Positions 1-6,421 of a stretch of 11,280 bases of DNA are shown here, one piece after another; position 1 is the first letter of the stretch; every line of letters starts with the position of its first letter. The translations under genes and the position numbers were made by a program. The DNA comes from Pseudomonadota bacterium. Lineage in GTDB: Bacteria; Desulfobacterota; Desulfobulbia; Desulfobulbales; Desulfobulbaceae. Below the pieces are notes generated by a model. That model ran no database searches, was not told the origin of the DNA, and saw nothing but the letters and a program-made list of their open reading frames with translations. The stretch spans positions 1 to 11,280 of the forward strand of contig WQUH01000172.1 in NCBI GenBank assembly GCA_009782165.1, in the 5' to 3' direction.

Positions 1-899
1 TGGTTGACCTGGGCCGATTCCGTGATGATCAGGTTGAGATTGCCGTGGGAAACCGCCACCGTGGCGATCCGCACATCCTGGCCCATGACGATGGTGCCGG
101 TGCGCTCGTTGACCACGATCCTGGCCGGGCCGTCCGGCGCCACGTCGATCCCCTCCAGATCGGCGATAAAGGCCACCAGATCGCCGCGAAAATTTTTGGG
201 TCTCGCCACCCGAACCGTCCCGGAGTCGGCGGATTGGGCCGTGCCCGCGCCGAAGCGGAGGTTGATGGCATCCACCATGCGCGCCGCGGTGGTGAAGTCG
301 GTCTCCCGCAACTGGTAGACGATCTCGCCCGAGGGCGGCAGGGCGTAATCGACCGCCCGCTCGACAATCGCGCCTCCGGTCACCCGGCCCGAGGTGGTGA
401 AATTCTTTTGCGCCCTGGCCGCCTTGCCGCCAAAGGAGATGCCGCCCACTGCCAACGGTCCCTGGGCAACGGCGTAGGTGTTGCCGTCCGGCCCTTTGAG
501 CGGGGTCATCAACAGGGTGCCGCCGGACAGGCTGGTGGCGTCGCCGATGGACGAGACCTGGATGTCGATGGCGGAACCCGGCCGGGCAAAGGGCGGCAGT
601 TGGGCCGTGACCATCACCGCGGCGATGTTTTTGGTGCGCATCTGCTTGTACACATCGCTGGTGGGGGACAGGCCCATGCGTTTGGTCATGTTGATGATGG
701 ACTGTTTGGTGAAGACCGACTTGGTGATGTCGTCGCCGGTGCCGGTCAGGCCGATGACCAGACCGTAGCCCATCAGTTGATTCTCGCGTACCCCTTCGAT
801 GCTGGCCAGATCTTTGATGCGGGTGGCCCAAACGGGCGCGGCCGCGGTCAGCCAGACCGCGCCGGCCAGAACCAGGGCGATGATGCGAAGATAATACAT
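1..899 (-). CDS. flgI: Flagellar P-ring protein FlgI (3' end cut by window edge)
   Basis: FlgI polymerises in the periplasm into the P ring, the peptidoglycan-level bushing around the flagellar rod. The visible part is 299 codons; the family is usually about 365-370 residues, so roughly the last fifth lies beyond the left edge. Residues 1-25 are a Sec signal peptide (MYYLRIIALVLAGAVWLTAA, then APVWA, with cleavage likely after VWA). The mature protein opens with the family hallmark RIKDLASIEGVRENQLMGYG followed by LVIGLTGTGDD. Further typical segments are MKxxNIAAVMVTAxLPPFA-like residues and GGTLLMTPLKGPDG. The ATG at 899 has a good ribosome site, GGGAGA at 907-912, seven bases upstream. The gene lies 30 bases after flgH and is the last gene seen in the operon. 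The frame is open throughout. Identification is secure. Confidence 0.97.
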   Translation of the reverse strand, partial: MYYLRIIALVLAGAVWLTAAAPVWATRIKDLASIEGVRENQLMGYGLVIGLTGTGDDITKSVFTKQSIINMTKRMGLSPTSDVYKQMRTKNIAAVMVTAQLPPFARPGSAIDIQVSSIGDATSLSGGTLLMTPLKGPDGNTYAVAQGPLAVGGISFGGKAARAQKNFTTSGRVTGGAIVERAVDYALPPSGEIVYQLRETDFTTAARMVDAINLRFGAGTAQSADSGTVRVARPKNFRGDLVAFIADLEGIDVAPDGPARIVVNERTGTIVMGQDVRIATVAVSHGNLNLIITESAQVN

Positions 900-929
900 A
901 CAAATTTCTCCCGAAGCTGCGGTCGGGCC

Positions 930-1667
930 TCAGAACGGCCAGACATTGTCGAACGTGCGCATCAGCCAGCCGGGCTTCTGTTTGTCGGAAACAGCGCCCT
1001 TGCCGGTGTAGGTGATCTGCGCATTGAGAATATTGCCGGAATTCACGGTGTTGTCGGCGGTGACATCGTAGGGCCGGACAATGCCGGTCAGGTAGATGAT
1101 CTGGTTTTCATTGTTGACCGCCACCGATTTGCCGCCCCGAATCTTCAGGTTGCCGTTCGGATAGACCTCCACCACCTGGGTGGTGATGGTGGCGGCCAGG
1201 TTTTCCGAGCGGGTGGTTTTGCCTTTGCCGGCAAAGGAATCGCTGCTGTTCGCTCCGACCATGGACGAGGGGTTGATATTGGTGCTGTCCGCCACCGTGG
1301 TTTCCAGACCGAAGAAGGTGGAGATGCCCGCATTGATGCCGGAGCCGCGCGAGGTATCGGTGGTGGCCTCCTTGGAGGCCTTGGCCTGTTCGCTGATGAT
1401 CACCGTGACGATGTCGCCCACCCGTCTGGCCTTGACATCGGACAGCCAGCTCCCCTCGTCGCCGTTCCACAGGGTGCCGGGCGACTGGGGCCGGGGATTG
1501 GCCACCACCGGCTCTTCCAGCGGCTCGTGGGCGGCGGTCACCTCCTGGGTGCGGGGGGCGCAGCCGGCCGCCAGGGTCAGGGCGGCGAGCAGCAGGCCGC
1601 ACGCCGCCTGTTGCCAACGCCTTGTCGGCGGGACAGGGATAGAATATGGATAAACTTCGCGTTTCAT
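930..1667 (-). CDS. flgH: Flagellar L-ring lipoprotein FlgH
   Basis: FlgH is the outer-membrane lipoprotein that forms the L ring around the distal rod. The protein is 245 residues, slightly longer than many family members (about 220-235), owing to a hydrophilic 20-residue lead before the hydrophobic signal core. The lipobox reads LTLAAGC with Cys36 as the lipidated residue; Ala rather than Leu sits at -3, which is tolerated. The family core LWNGDEGSWLSDVKARRVGD followed by IVTVIISE is at about 66-92. The C-terminal half has the usual GNLKIRGGKSVAVNNE and GIVRPYDVTADNTVNSGNI segments and ends in NVWPF. The ATG at 1667 is four bases beyond the flgA stop, and its GGAG ribosome site lies inside the end of flgA, so the two genes are probably translationally coupled. 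flgI follows. Confidence 0.97.
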   Translation of the reverse strand: MKREVYPYSIPVPPTRRWQQAACGLLLAALTLAAGCAPRTQEVTAAHEPLEEPVVANPRPQSPGTLWNGDEGSWLSDVKARRVGDIVTVIISEQAKASKEATTDTSRGSGINAGISTFFGLETTVADSTNINPSSMVGANSSDSFAGKGKTTRSENLAATITTQVVEVYPNGNLKIRGGKSVAVNNENQIIYLTGIVRPYDVTADNTVNSGNILNAQITYTGKGAVSDKQKPGWLMRTFDNVWPF

Positions 1668-1671
1668 CGGG

Positions 1672-2625
1672 CTAAAACTCCACGGAAACCATGCCGGGTC
1701 CGTCGACGCGGCAATGAATCATCTTGTTCGAAGCGATATTCTTGACCGTGATGACCTCGCCCAGCCGGCCGTCGTTTTTGGCCAGGCCGCTGGTGGACAA
1801 CAGCAGCGGACCTTTCTGGGCCGAGATTTTGACCATCTCTCCTTCCTTGATCACCGGCGGCAGGACGATGTGCTCCGCCTTGAGGACCGTGCCCGGCGCA
1901 ACGGTGCGGGCAACCTGTTTGCCCAGGATCTCCTCCAGGATAAACAGGGGGTTGTCGATGCCGCTGATGTTCTGCCGCTGCGGCACGACATTCTCCCCGG
2001 TCACGGTATCGCCCTTGCGCAGGGTGGTCGCGGCGGTCAAGACCTCGGCGACCATCTCCAGCCGCCCCCGCACCGTGCAGTTGCCGGCGGGCTTGCCGTC
2101 GACGGCCAGGGCGATGGTGAAACTGGTGCTGCCCACGATGCCGGGCCGGGACGGGATGACCTTCCAGGTGACGGCCCCGGCCGGCAGCAGCATTTCCTCC
2201 GGGGTCTGGACCGAGGTGAGGCGGATGTCCGCCTTGGGCAGAACAGCGGCGTTTTCCTGGAGAAAGGCGGCGACGATCTCCTGCATCCGCTCCTTGGTCA
2301 GGGGAACGGCCATGCGGTCCACCACAATGGTCTGGCTGCCCTGCCAATCGACATCGGCTGCCTCGGGGCGGTTCTGCAGGGCGCCGATCACGGCGCCGAC
2401 GTACAACTCCTTTGATTTTCCCGGCGCGGGAGACGCGGTGACCGGCAGTTTTCCGAGCGCTTCGGCGGCGTGGCCCGCGGGCTGAATCACCGCGATATCG
2501 GCCAGCACGATCTTGGGCCCGGCCACCACGGCCTTGGCCTTGAAGTGGACCGTCATCTGGGCGGCCGCGACCTGCGGCAGAAGCAAAAGCCAGCAGACGG
2601 TCAGGATGGATGCAAAATAGTTCAA
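1672..2625 (-). CDS. flgA: Flagellar P-ring assembly chaperone FlgA (TTG start)
   Basis: FlgA is a periplasmic chaperone needed for FlgI to form the P ring. The 317-residue protein is at the long end for the family, consistent with the long, less conserved N-terminal region of FlgA in many non-enteric bacteria. Residues 1-22 are a signal peptide (hydrophobic core ILTVCWLLLLPQVA, cleavage near AAA-Q). A SAF-type domain lies at about 195-257 (VLTAATTLRKGDTVTGENVV; GKQVARTVAPGTVLKAEHI). It is followed by the beta-rich C-terminal FlgA domain (GEMVKISAQKGPLLLSTSG; GRLGEVITVKN). The start codon is TTG: no ATG or GTG lies in frame upstream after the flgG stop, and the next in-frame ATG (codon 24) would delete the signal peptide. 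The ribosome site is weak (GGTG overlapping the flgG stop), so initiation probably depends on coupling to flgG, whose stop lies four bases away. Confidence 0.93.
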   Translation of the reverse strand: MNYFASILTVCWLLLLPQVAAAQMTVHFKAKAVVAGPKIVLADIAVIQPAGHAAEALGKLPVTASPAPGKSKELYVGAVIGALQNRPEAADVDWQGSQTIVVDRMAVPLTKERMQEIVAAFLQENAAVLPKADIRLTSVQTPEEMLLPAGAVTWKVIPSRPGIVGSTSFTIALAVDGKPAGNCTVRGRLEMVAEVLTAATTLRKGDTVTGENVVPQRQNISGIDNPLFILEEILGKQVARTVAPGTVLKAEHIVLPPVIKEGEMVKISAQKGPLLLSTSGLAKNDGRLGEVITVKNIASNKMIHCRVDGPGMVSVEF

Positions 2626-2629
2626 ATGA

Positions 2630-3412
2630 TTACACCATGTTGGTGACAGTTTGCATCATCTGGTCCGAGGTGGTGATCACCTTGGAGTTGATTTCAAAGG
2701 CGCGCTGGGCAGTGATCATCTGGGTCAGTTCCTCGACCATGTTGACGTTGGAATTCTCCACATAGCCCTGCAACAGGGTGCCGATGCCGTTGGCGCCCGG
2801 AGTGCCGACCAGGGGCGCGCCCGAGGATTCGGTCTCCCGGAACAGGTTCTTGCCGATGGCGATCAGCCCGGCCGGGTTGATGAAGTCGGCGATGTCGATA
2901 TTGCCCAGTTCGGTCGAGGTGGTGCTGTCGCCAAGGATGGCGCTGACCACGCCGGTATCGCTGATGTGGACGTTGCGCGCATCCTCGGGGATGGTGATCT
3001 CCGGCTGAATGGGATAGCCGTCGGAGGTGGTGATGCGGCCGGTGCCGTCCAGCTTGAGGTTGCCCGCCCTGGTGTAGGCGGTGTTGCCGTCGGGCATGGT
3101 GACCTGGAAAAATCCGGAACCTTCGATGGCCACATCCAGGGTGTTGCCGGTCTGGACAATGTCGCCTTCGGTGAAGATTTTTGTAATGGCGGCCGGCTTG
3201 ACGCCCAGTCCCACCTGGATGCCGGTGGGCGAGGTGGTGTCGGTGGAGGTCGGCGCGCCGGGCATCTTCATGATCTGGTAGAGCAGATCCTGGAAGTCGG
3301 GCCGGCTCTTTTTGAATCCGGAAGTCGAGACGTTGGCCAGGTTGTTGGCGATAACGTCCATGTTGAGCGTTTGGGCCGACATGCCGGTGGTTGATGTCCA
3401 GAGTGATCGCAT
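2630..3412 (-). CDS. flgG: Flagellar distal rod protein FlgG
   Basis: FlgG builds the distal rod that passes through the P and L rings. At 260 residues it has the usual family length. The N-terminal helix carries the rod/hook signature IANNLANVSTSGFKKSRPDF at 21-40. The FlgG-specific segment follows (DFQDLLYQ, then PTGIQVGLGVKP to residue 73), which separates FlgG from FlgF. The middle has TRAGNLKLDGTGRITTSDGY. The C-terminal helix (213-260) has LLQGYVENSNVNMVEELTQM and ITAQRAFEINSKVI, used for coiled packing in the rod. The ATG at 3412 has a strong ribosome site, GGAGGT at 3422-3427, nine bases upstream. The gene follows flgF after 61 bases in which I see no convincing promoter, so it is probably co-transcribed with flgF. 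Confidence 0.97.
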   Translation of the reverse strand: MRSLWTSTTGMSAQTLNMDVIANNLANVSTSGFKKSRPDFQDLLYQIMKMPGAPTSTDTTSPTGIQVGLGVKPAAITKIFTEGDIVQTGNTLDVAIEGSGFFQVTMPDGNTAYTRAGNLKLDGTGRITTSDGYPIQPEITIPEDARNVHISDTGVVSAILGDSTTSTELGNIDIADFINPAGLIAIGKNLFRETESSGAPLVGTPGANGIGTLLQGYVENSNVNMVEELTQMITAQRAFEINSKVITTSDQMMQTVTNMV

Positions 3413-3473
3413 ACGGTGAAAACCTCCAGGTACGGTGTTGCGCGGTCAGTGCGTTGTCGTTCGTGCGGCCCGA

Positions 3474-4208
3474 TCAACCGATCGTGCCGAGTTCAGTTTC
3501 TTTTTCGCTGATCTTCGAGTAGGCCTGGATGACCTTGGTGTGCGCCTCGAAGGCGCGCTGGCTGGCGATCATCTGGGTCATCTCCTCCACCATGTTGACG
3601 TTGGCGGTTTCGAGATGGCCCTGCACCACGCGGGTGTCGGCCATGGGCTGGTCTTCGCCCGCCTCCAGTTTGTACAGGGCATGGCCCACCTTGACCAGTC
3701 TGCCCTGTTCGGGGATGGCAAACACCTGCAAGGCGCCGCCGCTCTGCTGGCCGTTGACCGAGATCTCGCCTGTTTCGGCGATGACGATATCCTTGCCCTG
3801 GGACAGGTCGATCTGCAAGGGGGCATTGCCTGCCCCCAGCACGGTGAGGCCGTTATCCGTCTGGACGATGCCGTTGCTGTCCAGGTGCAGTTGGCCGGCG
3901 CGGGTATAGAAAATCTCGTCGCCCTTGCGCACCTTGAAAAAACCGGGACCGTCGATGGCCACATCGAGGGGCCGGCCGGTGGTCTGCATGCCGCCCTGGC
4001 TGAAATCGGTGGCGATGATGCGGGTGCGGGCATAGTTGATCCCGTTGGTGGCGCGCATCTGCTTGGCCCCTTGCAGCATGGAGGCGAAACCGATGCGGTC
4101 CTTCTTGAACCCGGTGGTGTTGACGTTGGCCAGGTTGGAGGAGAGGTTGCTCATCGCCAGTTCCCTGGTCAATGCCCCGCTCAGGGCGCTGTATTTTCCT
4201 GAAACCAT
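3474..4208 (-). CDS. flgF: Flagellar proximal rod protein FlgF
   Basis: FlgF is a minor rod subunit located below FlgG. The 244-residue length fits the family. The N-terminal rod signature is SSNLANVNTTGFKKDR at 23-38; the middle motif is YTRAGQLHLDSNGIVQTDNG. The C-terminal helix GHLETANVNMVEEMTQMIAS plus QRAFEAHTKVIQAYSKI covers about 197-231. It is a paralogue of the adjacent FlgG but lacks the FlgG-specific DFQDLLYQ/PTGxQxGxG segment after the signature, and its opening MVSGKYSALSGALTRE is FlgF-like. The ATG at 4208 has GGAG only about four bases upstream, a tight spacing; no better start is visible. A 95-base gap separates it from the preceding gene, the largest within the cluster, and it contains a candidate sigma-28 promoter. 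FlgF versus a second FlgG is the only naming doubt. Confidence 0.92.
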   Translation of the reverse strand: MVSGKYSALSGALTRELAMSNLSSNLANVNTTGFKKDRIGFASMLQGAKQMRATNGINYARTRIIATDFSQGGMQTTGRPLDVAIDGPGFFKVRKGDEIFYTRAGQLHLDSNGIVQTDNGLTVLGAGNAPLQIDLSQGKDIVIAETGEISVNGQQSGGALQVFAIPEQGRLVKVGHALYKLEAGEDQPMADTRVVQGHLETANVNMVEEMTQMIASQRAFEAHTKVIQAYSKISEKETELGTIG

Positions 4209-4251
4209 GAGACTCCGTGTGGGTGTGTTGCCGCTTGCACGATCTGTGTTC

Positions 4252-4279
4252 TTTTCGGAACCCGGCGGCCGCTTCTTTA
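4252..4279 (-). promoter_or_regulatory. Candidate sigma-28 (FliA) promoter upstream of flgF
   Basis: On the minus strand the gap before flgF reads TAAAGAAG (4279-4272), 12 bases, then TCCGAAAA (4259-4252). The sigma-28 consensus is TAAAGTTT, 11 bases, GCCGATAA. The -35 core TAAAG is exact and the -10 matches six of eight, with the spacer one base long. Transcription would start near 4245 and leave a short leader to the ATG at 4208. AT-rich words of this type are uncommon in this GC-rich window. It remains a by-eye match. Confidence 0.35.
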
Positions 4280-4303
4280 CGATAAAAGCCCGTTTTCAGC
4301 CGG

Positions 4304-4714
4304 TCAGCGGCCGATTTTGGCCATCTGACTGAGGTTGAGCAGTTGGCCGGCCTCGACGGGCGAGATCCCGAGAATGGCCGCGGCCTGGACGCTGTCCATC
4401 CCCTGGTCGGCCAGCTTGGCAAAAATACGATATTTTTCCGGCAGATTCCGGTCGATCCCGGCCATGGCCTCCAGTCGCGGCCGCTGCAACCCGGTGGTCA
4501 GACTCGCCTCCCGCAGGGTGGCGTTGAACTGGTGCTGCACTGCCGGGTCGTCGTCCGCCAGGGCGGCATCGATCTTGTGCTGGATGGCCAGGATTTTTTT
4601 GCTCTGGCGCTGGCGCACGGACCGGTGATGGCGGGCCATCAGCAGCAGGAAGGGCAGGCAGAAGACGGCGGCGGCCAGGATGCTGCCGATGAGGATGAAG
4701 GCGAATTGCGGCAT
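4304..4714 (-). CDS. Small membrane-anchored protein, DUF2802-like, with helix-turn-helix-like C-terminus
   Basis: This 136-residue protein has one N-terminal membrane segment at about 5-27 (FAFILIGSILAAAVFCLPFL), followed by a basic stretch (RHHRSVRQRQSKK) that predicts a cytoplasmic C-terminal part. A charged helical region follows (about 38-75). The end, about 94-130, reads KYRIFAKLADQGMDSVQAAA, then ILGISPVEAGQLLNL. This matches my memory of the DUF2802 pattern: a Tyr-led helix, a Gly turn, then a helix ending in a Gly-[I/L]-S...EA..LL motif, resembling a small helix-turn-helix. DUF2802 genes are commonly found among flagellar and chemotaxis genes, but I know of no established function. 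The ATG at 4714 has a perfect GGAGG at 4720-4724, five bases upstream and 15 bases after the fliA stop, so it is surely translated with fliA. The gene call is firm; the family name is moderate. Confidence 0.85.
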   Translation of the reverse strand: MPQFAFILIGSILAAAVFCLPFLLLMARHHRSVRQRQSKKILAIQHKIDAALADDDPAVQHQFNATLREASLTTGLQRPRLEAMAGIDRNLPEKYRIFAKLADQGMDSVQAAAILGISPVEAGQLLNLSQMAKIGR

Positions 4715-4729
4715 GAGGGCCTCCGGGGT

Positions 4730-5464
4730 TTACGGTTCGTACAGTTCCGAGTTGATCAGCTTGACCCGCAGTTTCAGCAGGGCCTGACTGTGCAACTGGG
4801 AGACCCTGCCCTCGGAAACGGACAGAATCTCGGCGATTTCCTTCTGGGTCAGCTCTTCGTAGTAGTAGAGGGCGATCACCTGCCGTTCCTTTTGCGACAG
4901 TTCCTCCAGGATCTCGGCCAAGAGCCGGGTCATCTCCTGCCGCTCGATCAGATCGGAGGGGGCGGGACCGCCGATATCCTCCAGGGCGTCGAGAAAACTG
5001 CGGCCATCCTCGGTGTGGTCGAGCGTTTCGTGGAGACTGACGCAGCCCAGGTGACTGACCTCGGCGAGCAGGCCGCGGTATTCGTCCAGCGAGACGGCCA
5101 TCTCGGCGGCCATCTCGTCCTCTTCCGGCGAGCGGCCCAGGCGGCGCTCCAGCCGGAGCATGGTCTGGCTCAGTTGGTTCTGCTTGTCGCGCATCGACCG
5201 GGAAAACCAGTCGAGTTTGCGCATCTCGTCCAAAATGGCGCCGCGCATGCGGTACTCGGCAAAGGTTTTGAACTTGACCCCCTTGGCAGCGTCGAACTTG
5301 TTGGCAGCCTCGGTCAGGCCGACCATGGCGGCGCTGATCATGTCCTCCTTGGTCATGAAATTCGGCACCTGGGGGATCATGCGCTGCACCACCAGTTCGA
5401 CCAGGGGCATGTGGTCCCTGATCAACTGGGAACGGTCATCGAGCGGCGGTACCGGAGGCAGCAT
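4730..5464 (-). CDS. fliA: RNA polymerase sigma factor FliA (sigma-28)
   Basis: FliA directs RNA polymerase to late flagellar promoters (flagellin, motor, chemotaxis). The 244-residue length is typical. Region 1.1 is absent. Region 2 at about 14-90 includes AAMVGLTEAANKFDAAKGVK, FKTFAEYRMRGAILDEMRK and LDWFSRSMR, the sigma-28 form of the -10 recognition helix. Region 3 covers about 95-150. Region 4 at about 184-233 ends in the helix-turn-helix LTQKEIAEILSVSEGRVSQL followed by HSQALLKLR. The ATG at 5464 is the only candidate: an in-frame stop lies 12 bases upstream. The ribosome site is weak (GAAGA). The gene lies 57 bases after flhG, and no clear promoter shows in that gap, so it is probably expressed from the flhB-side promoter. 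No FlgM anti-sigma gene is visible in the window. Confidence 0.97.
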   Translation of the reverse strand: MLPPVPPLDDRSQLIRDHMPLVELVVQRMIPQVPNFMTKEDMISAAMVGLTEAANKFDAAKGVKFKTFAEYRMRGAILDEMRKLDWFSRSMRDKQNQLSQTMLRLERRLGRSPEEDEMAAEMAVSLDEYRGLLAEVSHLGCVSLHETLDHTEDGRSFLDALEDIGGPAPSDLIERQEMTRLLAEILEELSQKERQVIALYYYEELTQKEIAEILSVSEGRVSQLHSQALLKLRVKLINSELYEP

Positions 5465-5521
5465 GGCGATTCTTCACGGGTAGAAGTCAACTGGCGGACA
5501 CAGGCGTCGCGGACGCGGGCG

Positions 5522-6421
5522 TCATTTCGCGCCGAACTCGAGCAGGCGCTTCCAGAAAAATTGAATCGATCCCTTGGGCCCGAGCGTCTGGGGCTCCTGC
5601 ACCACGGCGCGGGCCAGGGCCTCGAAGGCGAGGCTGGTCCGGCTTTCCGGGTAGAGCTGCACCAGGGTCTGCTGCTTGCGGATGGCCTCCACCATCAGCC
5701 TGTCCTGGGGAATCGAGCCGATATAGTCAATGGAGATGTCCAGATACCGGTTGGCCACCATGGTCAGCTTGCGGTAGACATCCAGGGCCTCGTCCTCGCT
5801 CTTGATGCAGTTGACGATCAGGTTGAAGTGCTTCTCGTGATACTGGTTGGAGAGCAGCTTCATCAGGGCATAGGCGTCGGTGATGGCCGTGGGTTCCGGG
5901 GTGGTCACCACCAGGATCTCCTGGGCCGCGGTGTTGAAGTAGGTGACGTTTTCCGAGATCCCGGCCTCGGTGTCGATGAGCACGAAGTCGAAATCGTTGT
6001 TCATCGTGTCGAGCGCCTCCAGCAGCCGCATCTTCTGCTGGGAGTCGAGCCGGGTGAACCGCTGGACCCCGGAACCGGCCGGCAGAATCTTGATCCCCTC
6101 CGGGCCATCGACCAGGATCGATTCCAGCCCGTGCTCGCCGGTGAAAAAGTGGTTGAGATTGTGGTTTGGCGCCAGACCAAAAACCACATCGATGTTGGCC
6201 AGGCCGAGATCGGCATCCAAAATCAGCACCCGTTTGCCCATGCGGGCAAGCAGGACGGCCAGATTGGCGACCACCGCCGTCTTGCCGACGCCCCCCTTGC
6301 CGCTGGTGACGGAGAAGACCCTGGTCGCGGTCTGGACGGGCGCGGCCTCGACAGGCGCAAGACTGTTCATGGCCCGCAGGGTGCGGGCCTGGTCGGTGGA
6401 TCGTTGTGGGTGGTCAGCCAT
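5522..6421 (-). CDS. flhG: Flagellum number regulator FlhG (FleN/YlxH), MinD-like ATPase
   Basis: FlhG is a ParA/MinD-type ATPase that limits flagellar number and stimulates the FlhF GTPase. The 299-residue protein shows the N-terminal FlhF-activating motif DQARTLR at 10-16 (family DQAxxLR). The deviant Walker A is SGKGGVGKT at 40-48 with signature Lys42 and catalytic-loop Lys47. The switch I region is LILDADLGLANIDVVFG at 66-82, and Walker B plus switch II is FVLIDTEAGIS at 146-156. The C-terminus, SIQFFWKRLLEFGAK, is an amphipathic helix suited to be the MinD-like membrane-targeting sequence. The ATG at 6421 overlaps the flhF stop by eight bases and has GGGAG at 6430-6434, eight bases upstream. 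FlhF and FlhG act as a pair at the cell pole, and in polar flagellates FlhG also affects the sigma-54 activator of flagellar genes; whether it does so here is inference. Confidence 0.97.
   Translation of the reverse strand: MADHPQRSTDQARTLRAMNSLAPVEAAPVQTATRVFSVTSGKGGVGKTAVVANLAVLLARMGKRVLILDADLGLANIDVVFGLAPNHNLNHFFTGEHGLESILVDGPEGIKILPAGSGVQRFTRLDSQQKMRLLEALDTMNNDFDFVLIDTEAGISENVTYFNTAAQEILVVTTPEPTAITDAYALMKLLSNQYHEKHFNLIVNCIKSEDEALDVYRKLTMVANRYLDISIDYIGSIPQDRLMVEAIRKQQTLVQLYPESRTSLAFEALARAVVQEPQTLGPKGSIQFFWKRLLEFGAK

Noticed and set aside
45..1745. Long plus-strand open frame opposite flgI, flgH and the end of flgA
   Set aside because: It is antisense to three clearly recognised genes, has a shuffled Gly/Asp/His/Gln-rich composition without domains, and arises from the codon bias of GC-rich genes.
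4271..4289. Stem-like sequence GCTTCTTTACGATAAAAGC between the DUF2802-like gene and flgF as a terminator
   Set aside because: The stem has mismatches or bulges and no T tract follows on the transcribed strand; it also overlaps the candidate -35 element.
5465..5521. Promoter in the gap between flhG and fliA
   Set aside because: I find no sigma-54, sigma-28 or sigma-70 pattern of useful quality in the 57 bases.
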